Shown here: one piece after another, positions 36,575 to 44,208 of the stretch
How positions within the stretch are numbered: position 1 is the stretch's first letter
Layout of the letters: each line of letters opens with the position of its first letter
Assembly (NCBI RefSeq): GCF_001510655.1
Contig: NZ_LMVC01000001.1
Location: 198,574 to 262,573 of the forward strand
DNA from: Fictibacillus sp. FJAT-27399
Lineage (GTDB): Bacteria; Bacillota; Bacilli; Bacillales; Fictibacillaceae
DNA: 64,000 nt
Direction: 5' to 3'
Program-made: the position numbers and the translations under genes
The notes under the pieces: generated by a model
What the model saw: the letters and a program-made list of their open reading frames with translations, nothing else
Told to the model about the DNA's origin: nothing
The model's database searches: none

Positions 36575-37426
36575 ATGAATATCACTTTTATTCTGGATAG
36601 TGCAAGCGACTACTGTGTAGATCATCATACATTATCCGTCCCATTTGTCATTGTTCCGCTTAATATTACTTTTAAAGACGGTCATTTTTTAGATGGGGTC
36701 GATATCAGTATGGATGAATTTTACGAGCGGATGGCAAGAGAGGAGAATCTTCCTAAGACAAGCCAGCCATCTCCACAGGCTTTCTATAATGCTTTTCATT
36801 CTGAACTTGAAAAAGGAAACGAGCTGATTTATCTAGGACTTTCATCAAACCTGAGCGGTACTGTGCAAAGTGCCGGAATCGCGAAAGGAATGCTAGATGA
36901 AGCCGTCCAGCATAAAGTGCATATTATCGATACAGGAACAGCTTCTGCAGGAATTCATGTATTGCTAAAAGAAGCGGAAAAACTTGTTCAGCAAGGCAAG
37001 AGTGCTGAAGAAATAGTAGCATCCATCAATGAGAAAAAAGAAACGGTTTTGGCTTATGTACTATTGGAAACGCTGGAAAATGTGAAAAAGGGCGGCAGGA
37101 TATCTGCTGTTCAGGGAGCCATTGCTGACTTTCTGAATATAAAACCCCTTCTTTCCGTACAGGACGGAATCGTTGAAACGGTTGGAAAGTACAGAGGGAA
37201 GAAAAAAGGATTAATGAAACTGAAAGAATTGCTGCAGGAATGGAAGCAAAAGCATCCTGAAAAAGAGCTTTTTATTATTCATAGTCTTCCTTCCAAAGAA
37301 GAAGTAATTAAGGAGTTTGGTGAACTGTTTACATTCTCTGCGTTTAAATCGATCTCGTTCACCCGATTTGGCAGTACGATTGGTACGTATGCAAGCCAAA
37401 ACGCGATCGGGTTCATCTTTCATTAA
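36575..37426 (+). CDS. DegV family fatty-acid-binding protein (second copy)
   Basis: A 283-residue DegV protein, paralogous to the one at 323-1189. Signatures are LDSASDYCVDH, KTSQPSPQAF near residue 63, GLSSNLSGTVQSAG near 90, KKGGRISAVQGAI and KPLLSVQDG. Members present fatty acids to the FakA kinase in other Firmicutes; that partner is not in the window. GAGGT precedes the ATG. It shares a bidirectional terminator with the convergent HD-domain gene. Confidence 0.9.
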   Translation: MNITFILDSASDYCVDHHTLSVPFVIVPLNITFKDGHFLDGVDISMDEFYERMAREENLPKTSQPSPQAFYNAFHSELEKGNELIYLGLSSNLSGTVQSAGIAKGMLDEAVQHKVHIIDTGTASAGIHVLLKEAEKLVQQGKSAEEIVASINEKKETVLAYVLLETLENVKKGGRISAVQGAIADFLNIKPLLSVQDGIVETVGKYRGKKKGLMKLKELLQEWKQKHPEKELFIIHSLPSKEEVIKEFGELFTFSAFKSISFTRFGSTIGTYASQNAIGFIFH

Positions 37427-37436
37427 TATATAAATA

Positions 37437-37475
37437 AAAACACTCCGTATGGATATGATCTATACGGAGTGTTTT
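37437..37475. terminator. Bidirectional intrinsic terminator
   Basis: AAACACTCCGTAT pairs with ATACGGAGTGTTT across an 11-base loop, between the DegV and HD genes; it covers the last codons of the HD gene. Confidence 0.92.
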
Positions 37476-37996
37476 AGGTTTTGTGTCTCATAATGAGCAT
37501 CCACCAATCGGTCCAGATTTTTAATTCGGTTAAGTGCCGTACTTTTATCCAGTTTTCGATAATGATGCAAACCGCCAGGCTCCTCATCTGCTTCGTCGGC
37601 AAGCGCAACTACACGCTGTAGCGGCAGAAGCTGAAGCTGTCCTTCCGGCAGATAAGAATCAGTGTGCAAAAGAATGGCTAACGCAATCTCTTTTGCTTTC
37701 CTTGGATCTTCTCCCAGCTCAATGAGCAGTTTATGCGCTCTTTCAGCACCTTTAATGGCATGAATGTCATTTTCTTTATAAAGGGAGTAATCCCATTGGC
37801 CGTTTGTATACCAAGTATAGTGGCCGACATCATGAAGAAGTGCAGCTTTTGTTGCGAGATCCGGGTTGACGCCATGCTCTTTAGCGAGTGAAAACGCATG
37901 GTATGCTGTTGAGATCGCATGCACAAGGCCAGAACGGTCCAAGTATTTCTGAGCATATGGATGAAGAAATATATCGGTTAATGTCACGTTTCTCAT
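37460..37996 (-). CDS. HD domain phosphohydrolase
   Basis: A 178-residue protein with the HD superfamily metal motif: His near residue 33 (HAFSLAKEHG), ALLHDVGHYTW with the HD pair near residue 55, and later His and Asp (LLHTDSYL, ALADEADEEPGG). It is likely a metal-dependent phosphohydrolase of a nucleotide or phosphate ester; the substrate is unknown. The ATG at 37996 follows AAAGGAG; the upstream ATG at 38017 has no site. Only the repeat lies between it and the ubiD-like region. Confidence 0.82.
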   Translation of the reverse strand: MRNVTLTDIFLHPYAQKYLDRSGLVHAISTAYHAFSLAKEHGVNPDLATKAALLHDVGHYTWYTNGQWDYSLYKENDIHAIKGAERAHKLLIELGEDPRKAKEIALAILLHTDSYLPEGQLQLLPLQRVVALADEADEEPGGLHHYRKLDKSTALNRIKNLDRLVDAHYETQNLKHSV

Positions 37997-38112
37997 CAAT
38001 TTTTCTCCTTTCTGCAAACTCCTCGAACAGGCAGGATACGAGGGATGCTAAAAATGTATATTGTTAAATACTATACCACCGTTTTGCCTCTTAATCAATA
38101 AAATAAAACAAA

Positions 38113-38362
38113 AAGGGGCTGTCCAAGAAGTCTGTAAGCTGTTGATTTCCGTTCCAGGCTGCTCGCTTTCCGCGGGGCGTGCGGTGAGCCTTACCGGCGT
38201 GAACGCCTACTTTTTGGTGCAAGCACCGGCGGGAGTCTCACCTGTCACGCTAGTCCAGCAGGAGTCTCGCATCTTCCACTTCAATTAACTTTTCATTGAA
38301 GATTTTTCAAGCCAAAAAGGGGCTGCCTGAAGGTCAATTTTCGACTTTCAGGACAGCCCCTT
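38113..38362 (+). repeat. Full copy (D) of ~250 bp dispersed repeat
   Basis: Near-identical to copy B over 250 bp, with terminal inverted repeats differing at one position. The hairpin end (38315-38362) faces the minus-strand ubiD region. One arm of a central stem has changed (TCCAGC in place of TCCCGC). Confidence 0.9.
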
Positions 38363-38499
38363 TCCATTAACTTTGTTAAAGCATATTGTTGACTTTCAAT
38401 CATATTGGGCATCGCATACTGATCATTAAAAGAGATCCTCAAGTCTTTTTCTTCAATCACACCCCACCAAAACAACACATGAACTAACAGAGCTTTTCC
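38363..38499 (-). pseudogene. Possible remnant of a small gene cut by repeat D
   Basis: Directly after the ubiD-like stop (TAATG arrangement) a codon-like minus-strand stretch reads ...LLVHVLFWWGVIEEKDLRI... and runs without a stop into the repeat. The ATG at the TAATG junction reads only five codons; one extra base near 38490 would join it to the open frame. A GTG at 38478 is also possible. This looks like a small gene with a one-base deletion and a 3' end replaced by the repeat. The family was not recognised. Confidence 0.35.
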
Positions 38500-38500
38500 A

Positions 38501-40255
38501 TTAAAAATATTCCTTCCAGCGCTTTGAAACCAATTGGTCAATATCTGGCCGTGTTTCAACCGTTTCGGGATAAAAAGGCTTCATTCTTGCATCGATAATG
38601 ACTGGTCCGCTGTATTTAATTTTATTTCGTACAACCTCACATTTGGCGTAAAGATCATATGCTGGATCAAAACGCGTAAAGGTTGTCCATAAAAATTGGG
38701 ATTGAGATGAGGCGATGGAGGCATCGTCCACTAAAAACACCAGCTGCCATTTATTAAGCTGCTGTTCGCCAGCTTGAAGCAGTTTTTCACCAAATTCGGG
38801 TTCTTCTTCAAATGTTGGTCCAGAGACACATAAACAGCCTCCGCAATACGCCTGGACGTCATGAATTCCTGGAATGGTTCCACCTTCATATACTCTTTTC
38901 AGTTCTCGTACGGGCACTCCAAGCCCTGTCATGATCGCTTTGCTGCCGGTGTTGAATTTTCGTCCTGTATAATCCAGGGTATCCATTGATGTATCATGCA
39001 GGATCAGCAAATCACGCTCAGGCAGGAATCTCTCTAACACCGCTTCGAGAAGCTGGGAGAAATCCTGAAGATCCACTTCCTTATTGGTTACCATAAGAAA
39101 TTTAGTTAATGTAAGCTGACCCTCACCCATGATTCTTAAAGCATGTGCGAGCCCTTCCTTATAATAGGATTCTCGGACAACTGCACCTGCAAGGGCGTGA
39201 AAGCCTGTCTCTGCATAGGTCCACAATTGTTTAACACCATTCATGACAACCGGGAACAGAGGGCTCATCAGCCGCTGAAGATATTCACCGATAAAGTAGT
39301 CTTCTTGTCTTGGCTTTCCAACCACTGTTGCGGGGTAGATGGCGTCTTTTCGTTTCCACATATGGTTCACATTGAATACAGGGAAGTCGTGTGCCCATGA
39401 ATAATAGCCGTAATGGTCACCAAAAGGCCCCTCGGGTTCCCTGATATGTGGTGGAACAACTCCTCCAAATGCAAACTCTGCTTCAGCGATCAGCGGATGG
39501 GAATAACCCGGCGCATGTGTAAGGTTTAGCTTGTCTCCCATCAGCATAGAGGAAAACATAAGCTCCGGAACTGCTTCAGGGAGCGGAGCAATTGCGCTGA
39601 TCATTAGGGAAGGAGGCCCGCCAAGGAATAATGTTACAGGAAGCTCCTCGTTTTTTTGTTCAGCGGCAAAGTGGTGGAAGCCGCCCCCTTTATGAATTTG
39701 CCAGTGGATGCCGGTTTTTTTTTCTTCTTTAATCTCGATTCTATACATTCCAAGATTGTGCTCGTGTTTATCAGGATGTTCGGTGTAAACAAGAGGGAGC
39801 GTAACAAACGGGTTACTGTCCATATGCCAGCCGGTTAAAGCAGGAAGCTTCTTCATGTTCACGTCAGCTGTGTAGGTTTCCATGATTGGAGCTTTTGCCG
39901 GTTTTACAGTTCTTGTGCCAATTTTCAGTACGTCTTTGATCATCCCTTTTTTTCCCCACAGTTTTGAAGCAGAAGGAGGGAGAAGGTCATCAATTGATGC
40001 GACCAGCTGCTTAACAAGAGCTTCCGGTTTAGGGCCGAACGCCATATCTACACGGCGGATTGTTCCGAATAGATTGGTTACAACAGGGATATCACTGCCT
40101 TTAACATTCGTAAAAAGCAGGGCTGGCCCCTGTTCATCGATGACCCTTCGGTGAATTTCTGGGATTTCAAGGTATGGATCAACCTCGGCTTTTATTTCAA
40201 TAATTTCATTTTCTTTTTTTAACTGCTGAATAAACGTTCGTAAATTGATATGCAT
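38501..40255 (-). CDS. UbiD family decarboxylase
   Basis: A 584-residue UbiD-type protein, longer than E. coli UbiD (about 497). UbiD enzymes use prenylated flavin for non-oxidative (de)carboxylation of aromatic or unsaturated acids. Visible blocks are GPALLFTNVKGSDIPVVTNLFG near residue 45, KTGIHWQIHKGGGFHHF near 180, the E-x-x-P-F-G motif REPEGPFGDHYGYYS near 270 and DRDLLILHDTSMDTLD. No UbiX/Pad flavin prenyltransferase gene is nearby. The substrate is unknown. Translation begins at the ATG at 40255 after GGTGGAGA. Confidence 0.88.
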   Translation of the reverse strand: MHINLRTFIQQLKKENEIIEIKAEVDPYLEIPEIHRRVIDEQGPALLFTNVKGSDIPVVTNLFGTIRRVDMAFGPKPEALVKQLVASIDDLLPPSASKLWGKKGMIKDVLKIGTRTVKPAKAPIMETYTADVNMKKLPALTGWHMDSNPFVTLPLVYTEHPDKHEHNLGMYRIEIKEEKKTGIHWQIHKGGGFHHFAAEQKNEELPVTLFLGGPPSLMISAIAPLPEAVPELMFSSMLMGDKLNLTHAPGYSHPLIAEAEFAFGGVVPPHIREPEGPFGDHYGYYSWAHDFPVFNVNHMWKRKDAIYPATVVGKPRQEDYFIGEYLQRLMSPLFPVVMNGVKQLWTYAETGFHALAGAVVRESYYKEGLAHALRIMGEGQLTLTKFLMVTNKEVDLQDFSQLLEAVLERFLPERDLLILHDTSMDTLDYTGRKFNTGSKAIMTGLGVPVRELKRVYEGGTIPGIHDVQAYCGGCLCVSGPTFEEEPEFGEKLLQAGEQQLNKWQLVFLVDDASIASSQSQFLWTTFTRFDPAYDLYAKCEVVRNKIKYSGPVIIDARMKPFYPETVETRPDIDQLVSKRWKEYF

Positions 40256-40298
40256 GAATCTCCACCTCTAGTATGTATAATCTTCTTTTATCTTCACA

Positions 40299-40332
40299 AA
40301 AAAACAACTTCTCGTAAAGTAGAAGTTGTTTA
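40299..40332 (-). terminator. Intrinsic terminator
   Basis: AAACAACTTCT / AGAAGTTGTTT stem with a T run on the minus strand, overlapping the stop of the 61-residue membrane protein gene. Confidence 0.85.
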
Positions 40333-40515
40333 CCGGTTTCTTCTTTGTACGTTACTCCAATTGGACTGAAAAGATTTAGAGTGGTCTACGAATTTAAAAA
40401 CAGATCTTCCGCCGAATACTTTAAGTGAGAACCAATGTGCGAGTATACCCATAAAAGCAGTCAATCCGATGACAAAAACAGCGAGCAGGAGTAAATCACG
40501 GAAAAACATCACCAT
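40330..40515 (-). CDS. Small membrane protein, 61 aa
   Basis: A 61-residue protein with one long hydrophobic segment (residues 5-32) and a basic C-terminal tail rich in Ser, Asn and Arg. The ATG at 40515 follows GGAGGG by five bases. I do not recognise the family. It has its own terminator and is divergent from the yjbC-like gene, so it is an independent unit. Confidence 0.65.
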   Translation of the reverse strand: MVMFFRDLLLLAVFVIGLTAFMGILAHWFSLKVFGGRSVFKFVDHSKSFQSNWSNVQRRNR

Positions 40516-40655
40516 CTAATCCCTCCATTGAAAAGGCATACATTTCCTCTTTATTGTATAAGATGTTTATCCCTTTGGAAAGAGGGAAAACTAAATCAAA
40601 TTCTATTTACTCTCTCTATAACTAAATCATTTCAGTTAGGAGCTGTCAGGACAAA

Positions 40656-41219
40656 ATGAACTGGTACGAAAAATTAAATCAATATTTCCCAATTGAAGAA
40701 ATGAAATCTCAAGAACATATGGAACTCCTTCTAGAAGACAAAGGAGATATTTATCATAAAGATGAAGGCCCCCATCATGTGCTGATGTATGTAGAACTGG
40801 ATGATTTTATTTTCATTGATTATTTGTTCGTGTCTAAAGAATCACGCGGCCAGGGGCTGGGAAAGACCTTGCTGAAAAAGCTTAAAGAAAAAGAAAAACC
40901 GATCATACTTGAAGTAGAACCCATTGACTATGAAGATACAGATACCGAAAAACGGCAGCGGTTCTATCGGCGTGAAGGATTTAAGCATGCATCAAAGATT
41001 GGTTACAGAAGAAAGTCACTTGCTACTGAACAAGTGAATGAAATGGAGATTTTGTATTGGGCTCCCAAAGGGGAAAGTGAAGAAAGTATTTATGAAAACA
41101 TGAAAAAGACGTATAATGAGATACACACGTACAAAGATAAAGAATTGTACGGTAAAGCTTATCAGGATGTAGCCGATGTGCTCACCTTTCAGCACGGTAA
41201 AGACGCCATAACCGAGTAA
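40656..41219 (+). CDS. yjbC: GNAT acetyltransferase YjbC
   Basis: A 187-residue GNAT protein. The acetyl-CoA loop is ESRGQGLGKTLL near residue 65, with preceding LDDFIFIDYLFVSKE. Order and size match B. subtilis YjbC, which is co-transcribed with spx and tied to thiol stress. Here a 42-codon gene and a terminator separate it from spx, so spx is less tightly coupled. The acetyl acceptor is unknown. Confidence 0.88.
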   Translation: MNWYEKLNQYFPIEEMKSQEHMELLLEDKGDIYHKDEGPHHVLMYVELDDFIFIDYLFVSKESRGQGLGKTLLKKLKEKEKPIILEVEPIDYEDTDTEKRQRFYRREGFKHASKIGYRRKSLATEQVNEMEILYWAPKGESEESIYENMKKTYNEIHTYKDKELYGKAYQDVADVLTFQHGKDAITE

Positions 41220-41243
41220 TTTCTATGGCAAGGAGGTATCTGC

Positions 41244-41372
41244 ATGAAAGCCAAGGATAAGAAAAAACAGAGTAAGCGGGAACTATTGAAAGAGATGTTG
41301 AGAAAGAATTTAAAAGGCTTATCCACGGGTCCGAAAAAAGGGCCGGCATCTCAATTCAAATCAATTGCATAA
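41244..41372 (+). CDS. Small lysine-rich protein, 42 aa
   Basis: A 42-residue, strongly basic protein: MKAKDKKKQSKRELLKEML..., ending with GPKKGPASQFKSIA. The first half is probably helical. The ribosome site AAGGAGGT is excellent, seven bases before the ATG, and the gene follows yjbC by 24 bp, so it is co-transcribed. The family was not recognised; it may bind nucleic acid or an acidic partner by charge alone. A terminator follows. Confidence 0.7.
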   Translation: MKAKDKKKQSKRELLKEMLRKNLKGLSTGPKKGPASQFKSIA

Positions 41373-41381
41373 AGTGATTAT

Positions 41382-41415
41382 GGGATGAAAACTTTTTCAT
41401 CCTATTTCTTTTTAT
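41382..41415 (+). terminator. Intrinsic terminator after the yjbC unit
   Basis: GGATGAAAA / TTTTCATCC with almost no loop, followed by TATTTCTTTTT. It separates yjbC and the 42-residue gene from spx. Confidence 0.65.
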
Positions 41416-41534
41416 GTTTTGTGAAACTTTTTTCGGGGTAATACGTCTATATAGATGGAACACATTGTTTTAGTTGGGTTGTATAAGTTTTATTACATTT
41501 TTGTGAAGACCTTTCTTGTTTAAAGAAAATGTAG

Positions 41535-41540
41535 TATAAT
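41535..41540 (+). promoter_or_regulatory. Probable -10 box of spx
   Basis: A TATAAT box 71 bp before the spx start, in the 238-base gap after the yjbC unit; the hexamer 17 bp upstream (TTTCTT) is a poor -35. In B. subtilis, spx has several promoters with PerR and YodB operators in this region; I could not identify those operators here with confidence. Confidence 0.45.
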
Positions 41541-41610
41541 AAAAAATATGATTTAATAACTATTTTAAAGTAGGGGTTAAATCAGTAGGATGGGGAAGGA
41601 GAAGATCCAT

Positions 41611-42006
41611 ATGGTTACTTTATTTACTTCGCCGAGTTGTACATCTTGTCGTAAGGCAAAAGCGTGGTTAAAAGAGAATGACATTCCATACCAAGAAAGA
41701 AATATCTTTTCAGAGCCTTTGAGCATAGAGGAAGTAAAACAAATCCTTCGTATGACTGAGGATGGAACGGATGAAATTATTTCAACCCGTTCAAAAACAT
41801 TTCAGGAATTAAACTTGAATGTCGAGACGATGCCTCTACAGGATCTGTATCAGCTTATCGCAGAAAACCCAGGGCTTTTAAGACGGCCGATTATCATGGA
41901 TGAAAAACGACTCCAGGTAGGCTATAATGAAGATGAAATCAGAAGGTTTTTACCTAGAAAAGTCCGTACGTATCAATTGCTCGAAGCACAGCGTATGGTT
42001 AATTAA
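41611..42006 (+). CDS. spx: Transcriptional regulator Spx
   Basis: A 131-residue ArsC-like regulator that binds the RNA polymerase alpha C-terminal domain and reprograms transcription under disulfide stress. The redox switch CTSC is at residues 10-13, and the conserved [19 protein letters not shown] and LPRKVR follow. The C-terminal end, ...EAQRMVN, differs slightly from the B. subtilis ClpXP-sensitive tail. The ATG at 41611 follows GGGAAGGAG. The gene for SpxH, its proteolysis adaptor, is at 47593-48501 in this window. Confidence 0.96.
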   Translation: MVTLFTSPSCTSCRKAKAWLKENDIPYQERNIFSEPLSIEEVKQILRMTEDGTDEIISTRSKTFQELNLNVETMPLQDLYQLIAENPGLLRRPIIMDEKRLQVGYNEDEIRRFLPRKVRTYQLLEAQRMVN

Positions 42007-42047
42007 AAAAGCTTCTACAGATTAACTTCTGTAGAAGCTTTTTTTAT
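42005..42047. terminator. Bidirectional intrinsic terminator
   Basis: A long perfect stem AAAAAAGCTTCTACAG / CTGTAGAAGCTTTTTT between the convergent spx and yjbE-like genes. Confidence 0.93.
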
Positions 42048-42050
42048 CAA

Positions 42051-42719
42051 TCATTTATGTTTTCCGGTCCTCATCGATTTTGAAAGAACGCCTGCAGCAA
42101 TCACTCCGATTACGATAATGATGCTGAATGCGGATTTGATGTGGGGGCTGGACAGGAATAAAGGCTGAAGTTCTTTTTCCGAACAGATCATACCCGCTGC
42201 TGTGTAGGCCAGAATACCGGCGCCGATATAAATCAGAATTGAAAAGCGTTCCATCATATGAAGGATGGCCTTGCTTCCCCATATAATAATAGGTACAGAG
42301 ATGATAAGACCAATCACGACGAGCTGAACCGATCCATGTGAAGCACCAGCAATAGCCAGTACATTATCAAGGCCCATTGCAATATCGGCTACAACAATGG
42401 TTCGGATGGCGCTGATCAACGACATGCCTGGTTTAATATTATTTCCGTTTTCATCATGTACAAGCAGCTGGAAGGCGATGTAAATTAACAGAACTCCCCC
42501 TGTCAGGTAAAGAAGGGGAACCTTGAGCAAATAGACCACAAGAACGGTTAAGATGATTCTGACGATGATTGCGAGGCCTGTCCCAATAAAAATCGCTTTA
42601 TTTCTTTGATGCTCAGGCAAATTACGGCTGGCCAGAGCGATTACAATCGCATTATCTCCCCCAAGCAGAATATCAATGGCGATGATCTGTAAGAGGGATA
42701 TGAGGAAATCTGTTTCCAC
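42051..42719 (-). CDS. yjbE: TerC family membrane protein YjbE
   Basis: An integral membrane protein of 222 residues with about seven helices. The TerC motif GGDNAIVIALASRNL near the N terminus contains the conserved acidic membrane residues, repeated as DIAMGLDNVLAIAGA in the second half. TerC proteins including B. subtilis YjbE are linked to manganese export. The start is GTG at 42719, because AAAGGGG is at proper distance from it and too close to the TTG at 42728. It is transcribed against spx and away from mecA. Confidence 0.9.
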   Translation of the reverse strand: METDFLISLLQIIAIDILLGGDNAIVIALASRNLPEHQRNKAIFIGTGLAIIVRIILTVLVVYLLKVPLLYLTGGVLLIYIAFQLLVHDENGNNIKPGMSLISAIRTIVVADIAMGLDNVLAIAGASHGSVQLVVIGLIISVPIIIWGSKAILHMMERFSILIYIGAGILAYTAAGMICSEKELQPLFLSSPHIKSAFSIIIVIGVIAAGVLSKSMRTGKHK

Positions 42720-43033
42720 GAATGCCAAACCCCTTTCAAGTGCTAAACGGGACTATGTATGTTAAAATGTACAAAACTTCTTTCAAATTAAGACCATTTA
42801 TTTTTCCGAAAAGTCATTTAATCGTTAAAAGAGCCCGTTTAATCTAAAAAAAAGGGCAAAAAAATGGTCAGCATTTTTATTTCCAACTTCGATGTTTTGT
42901 CATAGAATAGAAGTACAAGAATGAGCCAGCTTTGGATTGAATTTTCTTTTTTTAGGGAAAAGTGACAATACATCATACCCAGGGGAAATTATCCCTTCAT
43001 AGGTTACAATACGGTTAGAAGGGAGAGAACGAA
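42720..43033. promoter_or_regulatory. Divergent yjbE-mecA intergenic region
   Basis: A 314-base gap. The mecA ribosome site (AAGGGAG) is at the right end. Candidate -10 boxes such as TACAAT near 43005 lack a convincing -35. I looked for a yybP-ykoY manganese riboswitch before yjbE and did not recognise one. Confidence 0.4.
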
Positions 43034-43708
43034 ATGGAAATAGAAAGAGTCAATGAATTTACAATTAAATTTTTCATAACGTATAGAGATATTGAAGACC
43101 GAGGTTTTGATCGTGAGGAAATCTGGTCCGACCGTGAGCGGGGGGAAGAATTGTTCTGGGAAATGATGGACGAAGCCCACCAGCAGGAACAGTTTCCTTT
43201 AGAGGGTCCGCTTTGGATTCAGGTGCAGGCCATGGATAAAGGGCTGGAGATTATTGTAACCAGAGCACAGATGTCAAAAGACGGCACCAAGCTTGAATTG
43301 CCTCTAGGTGATGAAAAAATCGATCTTCCTGTAGATAAAAATATCGAAAAGATGCTTGATCAGCAGTTTACGCCAGATGATAAAGAGGAAGCTGAAGATA
43401 TTGAACTTGCAGACGAAGATTATTTGTCCTTTCTGTTAATCTTCAGTGATTTTGAAGATATGATCATGTTATCCCACAACATTGACAGTTCTTTATTCGC
43501 AAATTCCCTTTATCACTTTGATAATAAGTATTACTTGTATGTTACGTTCAATCCAGAAACAACGGATAGGGAGCAGGATGATTTATTATCTCAGCTGCTC
43601 GAATATGGCACAGATTCTGATGCATCCATCCATCGAATTCAAGAGTACGGAAAACAGATTATTGCTGAGCGGGCCCTTGAAGACATTTCGGCTCACTTTA
43701 CATTGTAA
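43034..43708 (+). CDS. mecA: ClpC adaptor protein MecA
   Basis: MecA (224 residues; B. subtilis 218) delivers ComK and ComS to ClpCP. The N-terminal substrate domain begins MEIERVNEFTIKFFITYRDIEDRGF; an acidic linker (DDKEEAEDIELADEDY) and the C-terminal ClpC-binding domain with FEDMIMLS and YYLYVTF follow. Together with the med-comZ genes and coiA in this window, it is part of the competence control network. A terminator follows directly. Confidence 0.95.
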   Translation: MEIERVNEFTIKFFITYRDIEDRGFDREEIWSDRERGEELFWEMMDEAHQQEQFPLEGPLWIQVQAMDKGLEIIVTRAQMSKDGTKLELPLGDEKIDLPVDKNIEKMLDQQFTPDDKEEAEDIELADEDYLSFLLIFSDFEDMIMLSHNIDSSLFANSLYHFDNKYYLYVTFNPETTDREQDDLLSQLLEYGTDSDASIHRIQEYGKQIIAERALEDISAHFTL

Positions 43709-43712
43709 GCAC

Positions 43713-43750
43713 GCACCGATTTCATTACTTGGAATCGGTGTTTTTATTTT
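43713..43750 (+). terminator. Intrinsic terminator of mecA
   Basis: CACCGATT / AATCGGTG stem with an 11-base loop followed by TTTTTATTTT. Confidence 0.9.
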
Positions 43751-43820
43751 GAAAAACGCCAGTTCCTTGTTTACTCCAACAAGAGCTGGAGCTGGACAAT
43801 ATATCTATGCAGCTCATTGA

Positions 43821-43848
43821 AAAAAACAGACGATTATCGCCTGTTTTA
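43821..43848 (-). terminator. Intrinsic terminator
   Basis: AAACAGGCGATAATCGTCTGTTTTTTT on the minus strand, overlapping the stop of the YjzC-like gene. Confidence 0.8.
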
Positions 43849-44049
43849 CTTAACTAGCTTCCATTGGTGCTGCCGATTGCGGGTTTTGGTCTTGCCGCCG
43901 TGTGAAATTTCTATTGTGTAAGGTTTTAGTTCAGGAAACGTTGAACCTTCTTGAAGTTCCACACGCTGTCCTCTTTTTACTTTGCCGCCGCCATGGCCTG
44001 CTTCAGCATATGTCCCGTTTACGTTTACGGTTTCTCCGGATTTAAACAT
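43846..44049 (-). CDS. YjzC-like protein, 67 aa
   Basis: A 67-residue diverged relative of YjzC (compare 19508-19687). It shares F-K-x-G, N-G-x-Y-x-E-x-G-x-x-G, a V-x-L-x-x-G-x-x-F-P block and a C-terminal Trp followed by basic residues. It is also Gly-rich in the middle (GHGGGKVKRG). The ATG at 44049 has AAGAAGG upstream; a longer open frame to 44364 runs antisense into coiA and is not used. The function is unknown. Two family members in one window suggest an old duplication. Confidence 0.75.
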   Translation of the reverse strand: MFKSGETVNVNGTYAEAGHGGGKVKRGQRVELQEGSTFPELKPYTIEISHGGKTKTRNRQHQWKLVK

Positions 44050-44208
44050 GATCATACCTTCTTTCTGTTCATATTTAAGCTCACAAGTTGAATGATAGTC
44101 TGACAAATATAGTATAGCAATACATGAAAATATTTCCACTCTAAATCGACCATCTTCTTGAAAATGGGATTTCTTTACCATAAAATAAAAGAAAAAAGAG
44201 GTGATGCT

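Noticed and set aside
42720-43033. Manganese (yybP-ykoY) riboswitch before yjbE
   Set aside because: TerC genes often have one, but I could not find its conserved core in this interval.
43482-43820. Plus-strand open frame overlapping the end of mecA
   Set aside because: A shadow of mecA in another phase, with no ribosome site and no recognisable domain.
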